A stretch of DNA of 64,000 nt from Rhizobium sp. BK313 (lineage in GTDB: Bacteria; Pseudomonadota; Alphaproteobacteria; Rhizobiales; Rhizobiaceae). Every line of letters begins with the position of its first letter. Position 1 is the stretch's first letter. Made by a program: the position numbers and the translations under genes. Under the pieces are notes generated by a model that was not told the DNA's origin, made no database searches, and saw nothing but the letters and a program-made list of their open reading frames with translations. The stretch spans positions 62,001 to 126,000 of the forward strand of contig NZ_JACHZQ010000002.1 of NCBI RefSeq assembly GCF_014193655.1. Direction: 5' to 3'. Of this stretch, positions 55,237-63,992 are shown piece by piece.

Positions 55237-55695
55237 CTACTGCGTTGCCTCGTATTGTTGCCACTCAAATCCGTAGCCGTCCAGTTCACGTCCGTCAGCC
55301 GCCTTGAGTACTACAGGCAGCAGCACCTCGTGGCGCTTGCTGTCCACCATGCTCGCCCTCAGTTCCCCAGGCTCGAACGTGTGCTTCTCCCCCCACTGCC
55401 AGAGAGCGACAATGATCACATGCAGATCCCTGCCTTTTTCGGTCAGCACATATTCCTGATAAGCGCTGCCATCCGAAGCTGGGATCATCTCCAGGATTTT
55501 TTCGTCCACCAGCTTCTTGAGGCGGGCTGCAAGAATGTTCTTTGCTAGACCCAGTCTTTTCTGGAAATCGCTAAATCGACGCGTGCCATAGAAGGCGTTG
55601 CGAACGATCAGGAGAGACCACCAGTCTCCAATCTCGCCGACAGAGCGCGCTATGGCGCATGCGCTTTTCTCGAAACTTGTGCGCTTTCCCTTCAA
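55237..55695 (-). CDS. HxlR family winged-helix regulator
   Basis: The HxlR domain is KSACAIARSVGEIGDWWSLL, NAFYGTRRFSDFQKRLGLA, NILAARLKKLVDEKILEM and EYVLTEKGRDL. The frame is open back to 55968 but passes through the promoter repeats, so a start near TTG 55695 (LKGKRTSFEKSA), 9 bases after AAGGGA, is preferred; no ATG lies close to the domain. The ~152-residue protein is divergent from the MBL-fold gene and probably controls it and the quinone oxidoreductase through the direct repeats at 55767-55822. HxlR proteins typically sense aldehydes, quinones or redox-active electrophiles. Confidence 0.85.
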   Translation of the reverse strand: MKGKRTSFEKSACAIARSVGEIGDWWSLLIVRNAFYGTRRFSDFQKRLGLAKNILAARLKKLVDEKILEMIPASDGSAYQEYVLTEKGRDLHVIIVALWQWGEKHTFEPGELRASMVDSKRHEVLLPVVLKAADGRELDGYGFEWQQYEATQ

Positions 55696-55766
55696 GATGT
55701 CAGTTCCCTTCAACACGAGGGCGACGGCCGCCCCTACGATCTTACAGACCATACCATGAAAAAAAT

Positions 55767-55822
55767 CAGTTGCAAATTTAAACCAACTGCGTACAGCTAA
55801 TCCAGTTGCAAACTTAAACCAC
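55767..55822. promoter_or_regulatory. two 19-bp direct repeats between HxlR and MBL genes
   Basis: CAGTTGCAAATTTAAACCA at 55767-55785 and CAGTTGCAAACTTAAACCA at 55804-55822 differ by one base and are spaced 37 bases start to start. They sit in the divergent promoter region and are good candidates for HxlR-type operators. Confidence 0.6.
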
Positions 55823-55840
55823 CTTTGTCGAAGTGCAATT

Positions 55841-56562
55841 ATGGCGAAAAACAAGAGTGCCCTACCTCTTAAATGGGAAGTGTTTATCCGCAAGCGCGCT
55901 AGAGCAACCCAAGGAGTTCCGCCCGGCAAAGACGACCTCACATGGGTATCGAACGCGGTCACACTCATCTACGGTGACAGCGATGCAGTTCTCGTTGACA
56001 CATTGCTCAGCGACCAGCAGAACAGCGAACTCGGGGACTGGATAGAGGCGCGTCACAAGACCCTGCGCTGGATCTACATCACCCATGCCCATCCTGATCA
56101 TTTTTTTGGGCTTGCACTGCTTCTGAAACTGAGCTGGAAGGTGATAAGCTCCTTCCCATCGAGGTCGGCCACACTGACACCGACCACACGACCAGTTTGT
56201 TTGTGCCATCGATCGGCCTTGTCCTGGCAGGAGATGCTGCCTACAACGGCACACATCCGTTTCTTGCCGAGTCCGATCATGCTGGACGCCTGGAATGGAT
56301 TGCCGCCATCGACAAAATCTCCGCGCTCCAACCGCGCCATGTCGTTGTTGGTCATGGTCCGCTCGATCCAGACCATGCAGCGGCGCATCTCGGCGCCACC
56401 CGGAAGTACGTCGAGGCCTTCGATCGGCTCGATAGCCAGACGGCCATCGCGCAGGAGCTGTATGACCACATGATCGAGCTTTACCCCGACCGGATCAATC
56501 CCGGTTCCCTATGGGGTGCCGCTGACGCAGCCAAGACTTTTCTCGCGCGGAAGTCCGCCTGA
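55841..56562 (+). pseudogene. MBL-fold metallo-hydrolase gene with internal deletion and frameshift
   Basis: From ATG 55841 the protein reads as a metallo-beta-lactamase-fold hydrolase through the zinc motif ITHAHPDHFFG (near residue 85). The frame then becomes nonsense. The C-terminal half continues in another frame from about 56130: GDKLLPIEVGHTDTDHTT, GLVLAGDAAYNGTHPFL, PRHVVVGHGPLDPDH, ending 56562. About 40-60 residues that should lie between the halves are missing. It is therefore a deletion plus frameshift, and the gene is dead although both flanks look conserved. Confidence 0.8.
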
Positions 56563-56605
56563 GGGCTCCAAGCAACATTTATCCCCACACAGAAGGAAAT
56601 TCGAC

Positions 56606-57598
56606 ATGAAAGCAGTCCAGTATCAGGATTACGGCGACTACCATCAGAACCGGGTGGTGGACCTGCCGAAGCCCCAGGCGGCCGACGGCGAGGTTCTCGT
56701 CGACATGAAAGCGTTCGGCATCAATCCTCTCGACAACACATTCCGGTCCGGCCACTTTTACGCAGCAACTGCGGAAAACCTGCCGCGTATCGGTGGCCAG
56801 ACGGGTGTGGGCATCGTTGCCGAATCAAAATCCGCGGACTTCGCAGTCGGTGACCGGGTGTTCGTGACCGGACGTGGCTTTGGTCTCGTCGCTGACGGCA
56901 CCTGGCGCGAATACGTCGCCGCTCCCGCAGCCGGACTGGCCAAGGTACCGGACCATGTTGACGACGCTCACGCTGCTGCCTTCCTAGCGGGGGCGGGATA
57001 CCTGACTGCCTATCTGGTACTCACAGAATTCACGCAATTCAAGGAAGGCCAAACCATCCTTGCTCCGGGCGTCGGAGGTGCAGTTGGCATGGAAGCGGTG
57101 CAGCTCGCAAAGGTCTTCGGAGCTTCGAAGGCGATCTCCACGGCCAGCACGACGGCCAAGGCCGAGCAGGCCAAGGCAGCGGGATACGAGCACGTCATCG
57201 ATCTCTCCGAGGAGAGCATGAGGGACGGCGTGATGCGCATCACCAACGGGAAGGGTGTAGACGTCGCTATCGACGGCGTAAGCGGCAAGCTCACAAAAGA
57301 CTCGGTGGGGTCACTCGCACAGGGCGGACTGCTCGCCGTTGTCGGCTATGCCGGAGGCCGCGAAGCGGAAGTCGACGTGACCGACATCATCTGGAAGGCC
57401 GCCACGATCCGAGGCTTTACGATGAGACTGTTCACTCCGGAAAAGCTGGGCGCGGCCCAGGCGAAACTCCGGGAACATCTGGCCGAAAAAAAGCTCCAGC
57501 CCACCGTCGCCAAGACGTTCCCGCTCGACCAGGCGCCGGATGCTGTCCAGTATCTGATCGAGGCGCGCCCCTTCGGGCGTGTAGTGATGACGGCTTGA
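56606..57598 (+). CDS. zinc-independent alcohol dehydrogenase / quinone oxidoreductase family protein
   Basis: This 330-residue medium-chain dehydrogenase begins with ATG 56606 after AAGGAAATTCGAC. It opens MKAVQYQDYGDYHQNRVVDL, has the GroES-like half and a Rossmann half with APGVGGAVGMEAVQLAKVFG, and ends RPFGRVVMTA. Typical zinc ligands are absent, placing it with NADPH:quinone reductase-like enzymes that reduce quinones or enones. It lies just downstream of the broken MBL gene and was probably co-transcribed under the HxlR regulator. Confidence 0.88.
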   Translation: MKAVQYQDYGDYHQNRVVDLPKPQAADGEVLVDMKAFGINPLDNTFRSGHFYAATAENLPRIGGQTGVGIVAESKSADFAVGDRVFVTGRGFGLVADGTWREYVAAPAAGLAKVPDHVDDAHAAAFLAGAGYLTAYLVLTEFTQFKEGQTILAPGVGGAVGMEAVQLAKVFGASKAISTASTTAKAEQAKAAGYEHVIDLSEESMRDGVMRITNGKGVDVAIDGVSGKLTKDSVGSLAQGGLLAVVGYAGGREAEVDVTDIIWKAATIRGFTMRLFTPEKLGAAQAKLREHLAEKKLQPTVAKTFPLDQAPDAVQYLIEARPFGRVVMTA

Positions 57599-57861
57599 GG
57601 CGGTAGCTACGGGTCAGCGAAGCCGGATCTCGTCCTCAAAGATTGGGCTCTGTGTATCGACCCTCCTCAGCTTTCCAGCCGCAAACGAACATCTGCAGCA
57701 TCGTGGCGGAGCTGGTCGCTGTCCATGAGCGTCAAGCGTGCTGCCGATGAAGGACCAGTCTAACGGCGATTTCGCAATCCGCCGTTAGCTAGCCGGGCGA
57801 TGACACGAGGCATAACGCATTTATGGAACTTCGCTCGGTTATCGCGGCAGCCTGCCCATCT

Positions 57862-58692
57862 GGTTTTGTCGCAACTTTTCGCTGGGTTTGCAACCTGATT
57901 GATGATGGCATAGATCCGGGTTGAAGATGAACAGGCGGGCTGATTTCTCCGTCATGGTCGATTTCAAGGGCAGCCACTACCCGAAGGACGTGATTTTGTA
58001 TGCGGTGTTTTTCTACGTTAGATACGCCGTGTCTTATCGCGATCTTGAGGAGATTATGGCTGAGCGCAGTGTTGCCGTTGACCACGCGACGCTGAACAGA
58101 TGGGTTGTGAAATATTCACTGCTTATTGCCTGTAAGGCCCAGCGCCGGAAATCTGCAACCAGCAGCTCCTGGCAGATGGACGAGACCTGCATCCAGGTCA
58201 AAGGCCGGTGGACCTATTTCTATCGTGCTGTCGACAAATTCGGCAAAACCCTCAATTTTATGCTGTCTGCGCACCGCGACGAGGCTGCGGCCAGCGCCTT
58301 CTTCGCTCGCATGATCGAGAATAACGGGTGGCCCGAAAAGGTCGTCATCGACAAGAGCGGGACCAATCTGGCAGGTTTGCAAAACATGAGCTGGATGCTG
58401 CTGTTGCAGGGATGGTTCTGGCTGATCGAGATCCTGCAGGTCAAATATCTCAACAACGTGATCGAGCAAGACCACCGGTTTATCAAGAAGCTGAGCCGCC
58501 CGATGAAGGGCTTCAAATCTTTTCAGTCTGCGTCAGCGACACTGGATGGTATCGAGGTGGCCCACATGATCCGCAAGCGGCAATTTTCAACCAATGGCCA
58601 ATCCGCACTTAAGCAATTTCACCGCGCTCGCTGCATAAGTGTGCCCAGCGATAGTCGTTTCTACGACCTTCCCAAAAGTTTGCGACAAAACC
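57862..58692 (+). mobile_element. IS6-family insertion sequence (831 bp)
   Basis: The terminal inverted repeats are GGTTTTGTCGCAACTTTTCG (57862) and, reverse-complemented, GGTTTTGTCGCAAACTTTTG (ending 58692). The size is normal for IS6. The flanking octamers differ (GCCCATCT versus AGCAACCG), so there is no target duplication, which suggests rearrangement after insertion. The 44324 remnant has a related end. Confidence 0.85.
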
Positions 58693-58760
58693 AGCAACCG
58701 TCCCCACTGCGGTTATATTGCTCTCAGCAGGTGGGTGAACGATCTGCTCGACGCGGATAG
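57927..58760 (+). CDS. IS6-family transposase with shifted C-terminus
   Basis: This DDE transposase has the zinc-finger-like N-terminus (NRRADFSVMVDFKGSHYPKD), DLEEIMAERSVAVDHATLNR, first Asp in WQMDETCIQVKGRW, second Asp in VVIDKSGTNLAG and Glu in NVIEQDHRFIKK. The DDE set is intact. Near 58620 the expected ending (...HRLAA, stop) is displaced by an extra base, so the frame runs past the right inverted repeat at 58692 and stops at 58760, adding ~45 foreign residues. Activity may be reduced. A distinctive WMLLLQGWFWLIEILQVKYL segment replaces the usual sequence between D2 and E. Confidence 0.8.
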   Translation: MNRRADFSVMVDFKGSHYPKDVILYAVFFYVRYAVSYRDLEEIMAERSVAVDHATLNRWVVKYSLLIACKAQRRKSATSSSWQMDETCIQVKGRWTYFYRAVDKFGKTLNFMLSAHRDEAAASAFFARMIENNGWPEKVVIDKSGTNLAGLQNMSWMLLLQGWFWLIEILQVKYLNNVIEQDHRFIKKLSRPMKGFKSFQSASATLDGIEVAHMIRKRQFSTNGQSALKQFHRARCISVPSDSRFYDLPKSLRQNQQPSPLRLYCSQQVGERSARRG

Positions 58761-59158
58761 CGCGAAGACGCTGATATGTCGCGGACATGTCTGCAGCTCT
58801 GCAGCAGAGACTTGCGCGAGATCCAGGCTGCCGTCCAGGCTAGAGAGACCGCTTCCCGGCAGTCTCTCTGGGTCGTCGTGTTCAACAGCGGTTTCAGCCG
58901 TTTTGAACCGCGGCTGCCGCCTTGCGAATGACGGATCGTCTCCCTTGTTAGAACAACGAAACCAACGGACATCGGCAATGTTCCATTTATGCGAGGAAAG
59001 GGAACCTTTCCGCCATACGGTCGAGTACCGCCTCTTCAGGTATGGAGCACGCGTCTAAAGGTTTAAGGTAGGCTGGAAAGGCGGCGGCTTGACGTGTCAG
59101 AATGCGGTACCGGACCTCTGCCTTACACCCACAAGCGGGTGCTCCTTCGGAAAGAATT
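58693..59158. other. 466-base stretch without a recognisable gene
   Basis: No gene is seen. A GAGAGAC/GTCTCTC inverted repeat (58843-58849 and 58862-58868) could form a 7-bp stem but has no T-run. The right end precedes the AraC-type gene and should contain its promoter. Confidence 0.5.
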
Positions 59159-60199
59159 ATGCCGTCAATTCCATTGCCATTCGTGACCGCTTTGCTGCTA
59201 GTCGTGCTGCTGACACGCATGGTTGGTCGTGACGGCCTTTCATGCCGACCGCTGTCATTGTTTGTCGCGCTCTGCGCTGTGCAGGCGATCATTCTTGGCC
59301 TGCGCTGGAATTTCGACTGGTCTCTGGCGCATTTTTTCCAGCCGATCGTGGCAGCCACGCTGCCTCCGCTGGCCTGGCTGGGCTTCGAGGACTTGCGCCG
59401 GCCTGACGCAAGGATCCGGCATTCGAGTTCGCTACATGCCATTCCAGCGATTGTCATTGCGGTGATGGTCTTTGTTTGGTCAGATCCGATTGACATGGCG
59501 CTGATCGTGCTGTTTTTCGGCTATGGCAGCGCCCTGCTATGGGTCGCTCGACAGGGGCCAGATACCCTGAGCGCCGCCCGTTTCGGTGACGCTGTTGCCG
59601 CCAGCCGCTCGCTGGCGACCGTCGGCGTGCTCTTTATCTTCGCCGGCGTAGTCGAGATCGCCATTGCGCTCGACATTGGCGGCGATTCGGGCGCAGGGAT
59701 GATCGTCGGCTCTGCCAATATCGTGGCGCTCATCATCATCGGTTATGCGGCCGCAGTCGCCGGCCGCAGCCGCGTATTCGAAGAGCCGGGCGGCCCGATT
59801 GTTGCTGTACAAGCGCAGGTCCTGCGCCCCTCGGATGGCGGGTCGGGAGACGATTCGCAGATACTGGCGAACGTCGACCGGCTGATGCGCGAGCGCAAAC
59901 TCTACCGCGATCCCAATCTGACGCTCGACCGGTTGGCGCGCCGGGCAGGCATTCCGGCGCGCCGCATCTCGACCGCAGTAAATCGTGTCCATGGCCGCAA
60001 TGTATCGCAAATCGTCAACGAATACCGTGTGGAGGAGGCCCAAAGGCTCCTTGCCGACACCGCCGCACCGGTGATCGAGATCATGTTCGAGGCAGGATTT
60101 CTCACCAAATCCAACTTCAACCGCGAGTTCCTGCGGGTGACTGGCCTGAACCCGAGCGGATATCGCCGCTCGGTCCGCCGTGCAGAGGGCGACACTTAG
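59159..60199 (+). CDS. AraC family regulator with membrane-embedded sensor domain
   Basis: Start ATG 59159 is followed at once by a hydrophobic segment (IPLPFVTALLLVVLL). The frame is open to 59102. The ~346-residue protein has about seven transmembrane helices in its first ~210 residues, then a cytoplasmic AraC DNA-binding domain: LDRLARRAGIPARRISTAVN, VSQIVNEYRVEEAQRLLADT, IEIMFEAGFLTKSNFNREFL, GLNPSGYRRS. Membrane-anchored AraC proteins often respond to extracellular peptides or envelope signals. It ends in a 4-base overlap with the convergent hydrolase gene. Confidence 0.9.
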   Translation: MPSIPLPFVTALLLVVLLTRMVGRDGLSCRPLSLFVALCAVQAIILGLRWNFDWSLAHFFQPIVAATLPPLAWLGFEDLRRPDARIRHSSSLHAIPAIVIAVMVFVWSDPIDMALIVLFFGYGSALLWVARQGPDTLSAARFGDAVAASRSLATVGVLFIFAGVVEIAIALDIGGDSGAGMIVGSANIVALIIIGYAAAVAGRSRVFEEPGGPIVAVQAQVLRPSDGGSGDDSQILANVDRLMRERKLYRDPNLTLDRLARRAGIPARRISTAVNRVHGRNVSQIVNEYRVEEAQRLLADTAAPVIEIMFEAGFLTKSNFNREFLRVTGLNPSGYRRSVRRAEGDT

Positions 60200-61212
60200 C
60201 CCTTCACATGAAGCACCTTTGCTAAGAAGCGTTCGATTTTCATCCGCGTCCGTTTGTGGATGCTCTCGCGATCGCCTCTGTCGTCGCAGATCGTCGCGTT
60301 GGGGCCACTCAAATGCTTGGCGGCGCCCGGCACGCAGACCGGCAGGAAGCTGTAGTGCACGGCGTCGCTGATCTCGACATAACGGGTGGTTAGCGCCGGC
60401 AACAGGCTGGCCATGTGGCGCGATTCCAGCGCCGCCGGCAAATCGCGCACGGGCGACCCGGCTGCTATCACCAGCATGGGAATTTTCACGGCGGCCAGGC
60501 TTTTGACGTCGAAGCCCCGGGTGACAGCAGCATCGAGTGTCACGCCGGCCTTGATGCGCGCATCCTGCAGCGACTGCCGCAACGCCGCGCGTGACGTTTC
60601 ATCCCTGCCAACACCGAGTGCAAGATAACCCCCGCAGGAAATAAGTTCCTTATGGTCGCGGCAGTCCTTCTCGAAGGCATCGGGATCGAAGCGGCCGCCT
60701 GCCAATTCCGCGACGGTCCAGCCCCCAAGCGAATGACCGATGGCCGCGATGCGGCTTGCGTCGATGGCCGAAGACCAGACGGGATCGGAGGTAAGCCTGT
60801 CAAGAAGCGCTGAGACATCGCGCGGACGCTCCCACAGGCGCGCGCCGACAGATGGGTTCATGTTGGACGATGTCGTACCGGGATGGTTGGCAGCGGCCAC
60901 GATATAACCGTGGCGCACGAGGTCTACCGCCAGCCAATCCTGGTTCGTCCAGTTGCCGCCGTAGCCATGCGAGAGGACGATGAGCGGATGCAATCCGTGC
61001 GGGATGGCGGCGTCGGCGATGGCGGGCTGCAGGACGAAGCTGTCATCCTCGCCTTGCCGGACCGGTGTACCGGCGGCATCCGTGGGATACCAGACGGCAA
61101 CGTCGAGCGTTCGGTCGTGGCCTTGTGACAATGTGAAATGACGAAATCCAACTGCTTCAGCGGCACGGGCAGGGAATGCCGTCAGCAAGATGAAAAATGC
61201 GATCTTGAGCAT
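60196..61212 (-). CDS. exported alpha/beta hydrolase (dienelactone-hydrolase/PAF-acetylhydrolase-like)
   Basis: This 338-residue secreted hydrolase has a signal peptide (residues 1-~19, cleavage near ARA-AE). Its nucleophile elbow is IAAIGHSLGGWTV, the upstream oxyanion segment is VLSHGYGGNWTNQDW, and PMLVIAAGSPVRDLP is a later core strand. The fold is that of platelet-activating-factor acetylhydrolase/dienelactone-hydrolase-like esterases. It is convergent with the AraC-type gene and overlaps it by 4 bases; a functional link is possible but not shown. Confidence 0.87.
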   Translation of the reverse strand: MLKIAFFILLTAFPARAAEAVGFRHFTLSQGHDRTLDVAVWYPTDAAGTPVRQGEDDSFVLQPAIADAAIPHGLHPLIVLSHGYGGNWTNQDWLAVDLVRHGYIVAAANHPGTTSSNMNPSVGARLWERPRDVSALLDRLTSDPVWSSAIDASRIAAIGHSLGGWTVAELAGGRFDPDAFEKDCRDHKELISCGGYLALGVGRDETSRAALRQSLQDARIKAGVTLDAAVTRGFDVKSLAAVKIPMLVIAAGSPVRDLPAALESRHMASLLPALTTRYVEISDAVHYSFLPVCVPGAAKHLSGPNATICDDRGDRESIHKRTRMKIERFLAKVLHVKG

Positions 61213-61470
61213 GGGAAGGTCTCCGTTAGCAGAACAGGGTGCGTTCTGTGCTAACTGCGAGCTCTGCTACGACCTCGATCATGATCGAGGTCACTGAAAT
61301 GCACTGGTCGTGGAAAATCCCGATGAAAACCGACAAAGTTGGGGTACAGACGTACGCACAAAGGCACGAAAGCCTGCGCCTCCACCAACAATCGACGTCA
61401 TCGTGCGGGGCGAATTTGACATTATCAGCGTCAAAGGTGTTGCCATGCCACGGAAGGATCCGTGAGAGCG

Positions 61471-61645
61471 TTGGTGCGGGGATCGGAGTAATTTTCGGGC
61501 TCTGATCTTTGATGCCGTCGTTTAGGCGGTGGTTGTCATACGACGAACGGATTTCGGGCGTGTGCACGCAAGCATGCGATTAAGGACGGCGCAGCCGATG
61601 GCGACCTCGGTCTGTTGCGCTTTGAAGGATCGCGCTCTCAGTGGC
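61471..61645 (-). mobile_element. partial copy of the 54137 IS5-family element
   Basis: From TTGGTGCGGGGATCGG (61471) for about 175 bases the sequence is nearly the same as 54137-54310, in the same orientation, encoding the last ~45 residues of the transposase (LRARSFKAQQTEVAIGCAVL). Similarity stops abruptly near 61645. It is an IS end fragment. Confidence 0.8.
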
Positions 61646-61860
61646 GATGCCCAGCGCTTCACGATCTGGTTCAGCTTTGCCTTGGCATCCTCGCCGGCCC
61701 CCGCAATCTCAATGCCGAGATTGCCGATCAAACAGCCAAGAGCATATTCCTGTTGCATGTGGCCCTGCCCGAGCGAGTGAAAATGCCTGGCGATGCGATT
61801 GAGAGGAGCATGCTCCTCGTCGAACAGCACCGGGCCGTGCTTGGCTTCAACTGATCTGCA
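61642..61860 (-). pseudogene. C-terminal fragment of a TetR family regulator
   Basis: The minus strand encodes EAKHGPVLFDEEHAPLNRIA, then RHFHSLGQGHMQQEYALGCL and IGNLGIEIAGAGEDAKAKLN. This is the ligand-binding C-terminal half of a TetR-type regulator (GCL.GN motif). Its 3' end is fused to the IS5 fragment and its 5' end to the ClpP remnant; no HTH is present. Confidence 0.65.
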
Positions 61861-61944
61861 ATAGCCGTCCAACAGTTCGATCGCAAAAGGCCGATCCATC
61901 TCTACATCAATTCGCCAGATGGCGTCGTAACCAGTGGTCTCGCG

Positions 61945-63030
61945 ATGTACGATACGATGCGTTACATTCGCGCCGCGGTGCTTTCTCGCCAACGGCGGGT
62001 CATGGTTGCCGGAGGTGCCGGGACCGGCAAAACCCTGATCGCGCGCGAAAAGGCAGTGAGCGCCGCTGAACAGGGCCTCAACACCCTCCTGGTTTGCTAC
62101 AATCGCGGGCTTGCCGATCATTTACGTGAGCAATGTGCTGGCATTGACAATCTGGACGTCGCAACCTTCCATCAGCTTTGCCGGCGATGGATCGACAAGG
62201 CCAAGGTCGAGCTCGGGCGCGACCTGATTGCAGAAGCCCGCCGCGACTATCCGGGACTAAACGAATACGATCATCACCAGCCGATTGCCTTGGCTTACGC
62301 AATCGATCTGTTTGGTCCGCACTATGACGCAATCGTTGTCGATGAGGCACAGGACTTTGGTGACGAATTTTGGATGCCGATCGAACTGTTGTTGTCGGAC
62401 CACGAGAAGGCTCTTCTCTACGTCTTCTTGGACGAAAACCAAGATATTTACCGGCGGTCTGCAGCGATTCCCCTCCCTGGCGAGCCGATGATGCTCGACA
62501 AGAACTGCCGCAACACGAACCGTATTCATGATGCGGCATACCGGTATTACAAGGGTGGAGTAATCGAAGCGCCGGCAATCGATGGCGTCGATGTCGAATT
62601 GCTCCCAGCGACAGGTATCGATAAACAGGCCCAGGCAATCGCCTCGCTGGTCACACGGCTTGTTAGCGAGGAGAAGGTCAAACCCCGTGATATCGCCGTA
62701 CTGCTTTGCAATCCCCTGAAGCGCGAGTCGAGTGAACGCGCTTTGACGAGCAACGCGATACCCGCAAGTGCAAAATGGGGTCGGTTGGAATCGTATGGGG
62801 TTGGATCCATCACAATCGACACTGTAGCCCGGTTCAAGGGGCTCGAACGGTCTATCATCATTTTGTGGGCTATCGACGACTGTGATGCAGTCAAAGACCG
62901 GGAAACGCTATACGTCGGCATGTCTCGTGCGAAATCGCTGCTGTTCATCTGTGGTGAAAGGGCCGCTTGTGACCGCCTTATCGGAGCGACTGCCGACCCC
63001 CTAATGCATGGCGGATCTGGGTCGCGTTGA
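61945..63030 (+). CDS. superfamily 1 helicase-like ATPase with ClpP-derived N-terminus
   Basis: This 361-residue P-loop ATPase has Walker A GGAGTGKT (~31-38), Walker B/DEAQ in IVVDEAQDF, a DENQ segment, LDKNCRNT (motif IV-like), and the C-terminal [17 protein letters not shown] and [10 protein letters not shown] motifs of UvrD/PcrA-like or NERD-associated helicases. The usual N-terminal NERD or leader domain is missing. Instead, the first ~12 residues, and the in-frame codons before the ATG back to 61858, spell Clp[21 protein letters not shown], then YDTMRYIR. The junction is near residue 10-12. No better start exists upstream because of a TGA at 61852. The helicase core looks intact. Confidence 0.78.
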   Translation: MYDTMRYIRAAVLSRQRRVMVAGGAGTGKTLIAREKAVSAAEQGLNTLLVCYNRGLADHLREQCAGIDNLDVATFHQLCRRWIDKAKVELGRDLIAEARRDYPGLNEYDHHQPIALAYAIDLFGPHYDAIVVDEAQDFGDEFWMPIELLLSDHEKALLYVFLDENQDIYRRSAAIPLPGEPMMLDKNCRNTNRIHDAAYRYYKGGVIEAPAIDGVDVELLPATGIDKQAQAIASLVTRLVSEEKVKPRDIAVLLCNPLKRESSERALTSNAIPASAKWGRLESYGVGSITIDTVARFKGLERSIIILWAIDDCDAVKDRETLYVGMSRAKSLLFICGERAACDRLIGATADPLMHGGSGSR

Positions 63031-63173
63031 TGCCCGTCCGCCACCTTAAAAATCCTGAAAATGGTCGTAACACCACCCTCAGAGCTGATTTTGCGGTTGG
63101 CTGACCAAGACGAAGTGCGTCGATCCCTGCTATCTCTTGATGAGAGGTTGTCGTCGCGGATCACCGGAGCGCA

Positions 63174-63992
63174 ATGCAGTACGCAGTTGTTGGAAGCGAA
63201 AGGATCGAGGCTGTCCCTAGCGGGCGCGGCGCGTGCCCTATGTGCGGTTCAGCCGTGGTGGCCAAGTGTGGTCCCCGCGTTGTTCATCATTGGGCCCATA
63301 AAGGACGACGCAACTGCGATCCCTGGTGGGAGAACGAGACCGAATGGCACCGCCAATGGAAGAACCACTTTCCCGAAGAATGCAGGGAAATCTCTCATAT
63401 CGCAGAGGACGGGGAAATCCATCGGTCTGACATCAAGACGCCACACGGGGTCTACATCGAGGTCCAGCACTCCGCAATGACGGATGCGGAGAGAAAATCC
63501 CGGGAGGAATTTTATAAAAATCTTATTTGGGTGATCGATGGACAACCATTCAAAAAGAACTTCGCATTTATCACATGTTGCCTCATCCCGCGTCGGAAAT
63601 GGCTCAGGACCTTGTCTGGGCGAAAGCTGCGCGCCACATGCATGGCGCAAACGCCGGGATTTTCTTTCGGTTATCCGTCAACCGGCAGCACGATCCTACC
63701 ATCACCAAGTCAACACCCGTGGAGGATTTATCGAGGGGATTGAACGCATCAAGGGTGCTGTCGAAGCAAGCTATCGCGGTCATCATCAGTATGACTGGAT
63801 ACGGCACGGGCGACATGGCTAGATGCGACATGCCCGGTCTACCTCGATTTTGGCGGTAGTTGCTTATGGCGACTAGAAACCTACGACGAATCCGGCCTCC
63901 GCTGCGTGAGAATGGTCAACAAGGTTCAATTCGTGAACGAGGCAATGACAAGCGAGCGCGGTGACGAGATAGCGGCGTCAGCTTATGATTAA
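63174..63992 (+). pseudogene. frameshifted CoiA-like competence/nuclease family gene
   Basis: From ATG 63174 the product shows a CoiA-like zinc/nuclease region: ACPMCGSAVVAKCGPRVVHH, WAHKGRRNCDPWWENETEWH, then the restriction-nuclease-like HRSDIKTPHGVYIEVQHSAM. After FKKNF (near 63560) the frame is lost. Conserved sequence continues in other frames: YHMLPHPASEMAQDLVWAKA and GANAGIFFRLSVNRQ, then VYLDFGGSCLWRLETYDESG and QFVNEAMTSERGDEI up to TAA 63990-63992. At least two frame changes are needed, so the gene is broken although nearly full length. Adjacent to the helicase, it may once have formed a DNA-processing pair. Confidence 0.8.

Noticed and set aside
58843..58868. Inverted repeat GAGAGAC/GTCTCTC as a terminator
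   Set aside because: There is no T-run and no gene ends just before it; the transposase frame stops 80 bases upstream.
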